DNA of 64,000 nt from NCBI GenBank assembly GCA_949752745.1, contig OX457024.1, positions 109,792,219 through 109,856,218 on the forward strand, written 5' to 3'. The stretch comes from Protula sp. h YS-2021. Its lineage: Eukaryota; Annelida; Polychaeta; Sabellida; Serpulidae. The notes beneath the pieces were generated by a model that was not told the origin of the DNA, ran no database searches, and saw nothing but the letters and a program-made list of their open reading frames with translations. Both the position numbers and the translations under genes were made by a program. Below are positions 62,500 to 64,000 of this stretch, one piece after another (the first letter of the stretch is position 1; each line of letters begins with the position of its first letter).

Positions 62500-63215
62500 A
62501 TGACCCAGCCGTGTTACCAAACAAGGAAAGATAGAAAAACTCTAAAACGAATACTGTTAGGCCAAAACACGAAGAACTCTGAATGTAACTTTTTCATAAT
62601 TTTAATACACAAAAACGCGTTTTCCCGGTGGAAGCTACCCGAAAAGGGATGTTGGAGAAGTTGTGTTTTGACGATTCACGTATTTACCGACATTTACACA
62701 ATTTTACAAAATTTTTAAAATTCCACCGTTTCGACATTTTTTGTCATTTGCGGAAAAAAGCAAAGTCCATGTGGAGAAGCACCTAAGAAACTTTCGGTTA
62801 AAATTTTATAACTATTTGAAAAAGACTGAATGGTTTGACAATTCAGTTATTTACTTCAATTTATTCCAGGCCAAACTTCCACCATTTCGGTAGTTTTTGG
62901 CGAACCACGAAAAAAATAATAGCCTGGTAGACGAGCCCCTGGAAAACACTTCTTCGTGACATTTAAACGATTGGAGTAAAACTGTAGGAGGAGTTGCAGA
63001 AAAAGTGCCGCCATTTTGCCAGTTTTTCGTCACTCGTCAAAAAAAGTAATAGCCAGGTGGGGGGCCACTCAGGAAACATTCCTGCGCAATATCAAAACGA
63101 TTGGAGCAAAACTGTAGGAGTAGCATTTTAAAGAAAAAGTTTAACATACGCATATATATTTAAGCCCCCTATAGTGATACGACTAACCCAGTCCGACAAA
63201 GTCGGCCGGGTTAAA
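62500..63215. repeat. Diverged 130-150-bp tandem repeats
   Basis: Three units marked by AAAAAA(G/T)(C/A)AAAG/AATAGCC(T/A)GGT, at about 62755, 62910 and 63045, with shared AACGATTGGAG(T/C)AAAACTGTAGGAG in the last two. Ends with AACCCAGTCCGACAAAGTCGGCCGGGTT-like palindromic sequence near 63187-63213. Confidence 0.6.
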
Positions 63216-63697
63216 AAAGGAGGGAAAAATGGTGAAGAATTCGAGGCAATCCATCCCCATTTGATATTTTCAATACCAAGTGGGAATTAGAAATGGGACC
63301 CGAAAATGATGACGAATAATCAGATAAAGCGTCTTATCCATTGTCGGTTTAAATAGGTTGGTCACTGTGCGTACTAAAAATCTGGCAACAATTTTATTGG
63401 ACCAATGTAAAATTAACTGGGTCTGACAGATGAATAACCTATTACCGCAAACGTTCTAGACATTTCAAATGCATGCGTTGAGAAATTATTCACATTCACT
63501 CCATGGTAAAGTTAGTATTTTATTATCCTATATAAAATAAATTTGACTACCGACTTTATTTTGGCAAAACAAACAAAAAAATGAATGGTTACGTGTAATG
63601 CGCGATAGTTATATATAACAGTGTATTATTTAAAATAAGAATTTATGAAGCAAATAAGAAATCAGATATTTTTTGTCATGGGTGAACTAACGCATTT
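63216..63697. other. Unassigned spacer
   Basis: AT-rich, nothing recognised. Confidence 0.4.
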
Positions 63698-63698
63698 T

Positions 63699-64000
63699 AC
63701 GACTACGGTAGTCTATTCCGGAATAGACAACCGTCTATTCTGGAATAGACTACCGAAGTTAAAAGTTCTCTGGAATAGAACGTTTTAAATTTTTCATACA
63801 TATTACATTGTAGCATATATTACTTACAGGTTTTATAATATTTAAATTTAAAATGACACAAAAACGTTCCATTTAAAAGGATTTGAAGGTCTGTAGTCTA
63901 TTCCGACTACCGAATTCGTGTTCTTTTCCAGAGAACTTTTAACTTCGGTAGTCTATAACAGAATAGACAGTTGTCTATTCCGGAATAGACTACCGTAGTC
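63699..64000. mobile_element. Foldback/MITE-like element, truncated by window end
   Basis: Inverted repeats of at least 80 bp: 63702-63782 (GACTACGGTAGTCTATTCC through AAGTTAAAAGTTCTCTGGAA) matches the reverse complement of 63919-64000 with few differences. Each arm contains self-complementary GTCTATTCCGGAATAGAC. The interior of about 135 bp is AT-rich. The right arm may extend past the window. Confidence 0.85.

Overview
This is eukaryotic DNA, most likely from a mollusc and probably a bivalve. The evidence is two intron-rich animal genes with GT-AG (once GC-AG) introns, very large satellite blocks, tRNA-derived SINEs, DIRS-like and LINE-like retroelement remnants, and many dispersed repeats carrying GTCCGTCCGTC-type cores, which I associate with bivalve genomes. 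The species cannot be fixed from the sequence alone. There is no operon, CRISPR array or other prokaryotic feature.

Two genes can be built exon by exon, both on the + strand. ALKBH6 (Fe(II)/2-oxoglutarate dioxygenase, AlkB family) has five recognisable coding exons at 6129-9764; its first few codons lie on an exon I could not find. GUSB (lysosomal beta-glucuronidase, GH2) is complete in twelve exons at 43152-52091 and encodes about 644 residues. The genes share no pathway; they are neighbours across about 33 kb of repeats.

Layout: 1-3275 satellite A (about 167-bp subunits in 502-bp and 1005-bp higher-order units); 3.3-6.1 kb a mosaic of a SINE, microsatellite, MULE-like and LINE fragments; 6.1-9.8 kb ALKBH6; 9.9-12.95 kb a large terminal-inverted-repeat element with a nested MITE; 13.0-13.8 kb low-complexity DNA; 13.9-36.8 kb satellite B (about 927-bp units, + orientation to 24.4 kb, then - orientation), with conserved hairpins at its edges and a 1-kb inverted-repeat element inserted; 38.1-40.4 kb minisatellite and 181-bp tandem repeats; 43.1-52.4 kb GUSB; 53.9-56.3 kb a decayed DIRS-type retroelement on the - strand; 58.2-64 kb repeats ending in a foldback element cut by the window edge.

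The most unusual pattern is that the 3' end of a coding exon, with its splice donor and the start of the next intron, has been copied in tandem into the intron. I see this four times in two unrelated genes: ALKBH6 exon 3 (three copies in total) and GUSB exons 1, 5 and 7. The GUSB exon 5 copy differs mostly at synonymous positions. GUSB also has Cys in place of the usual His in its RTSHYP active-site motif.
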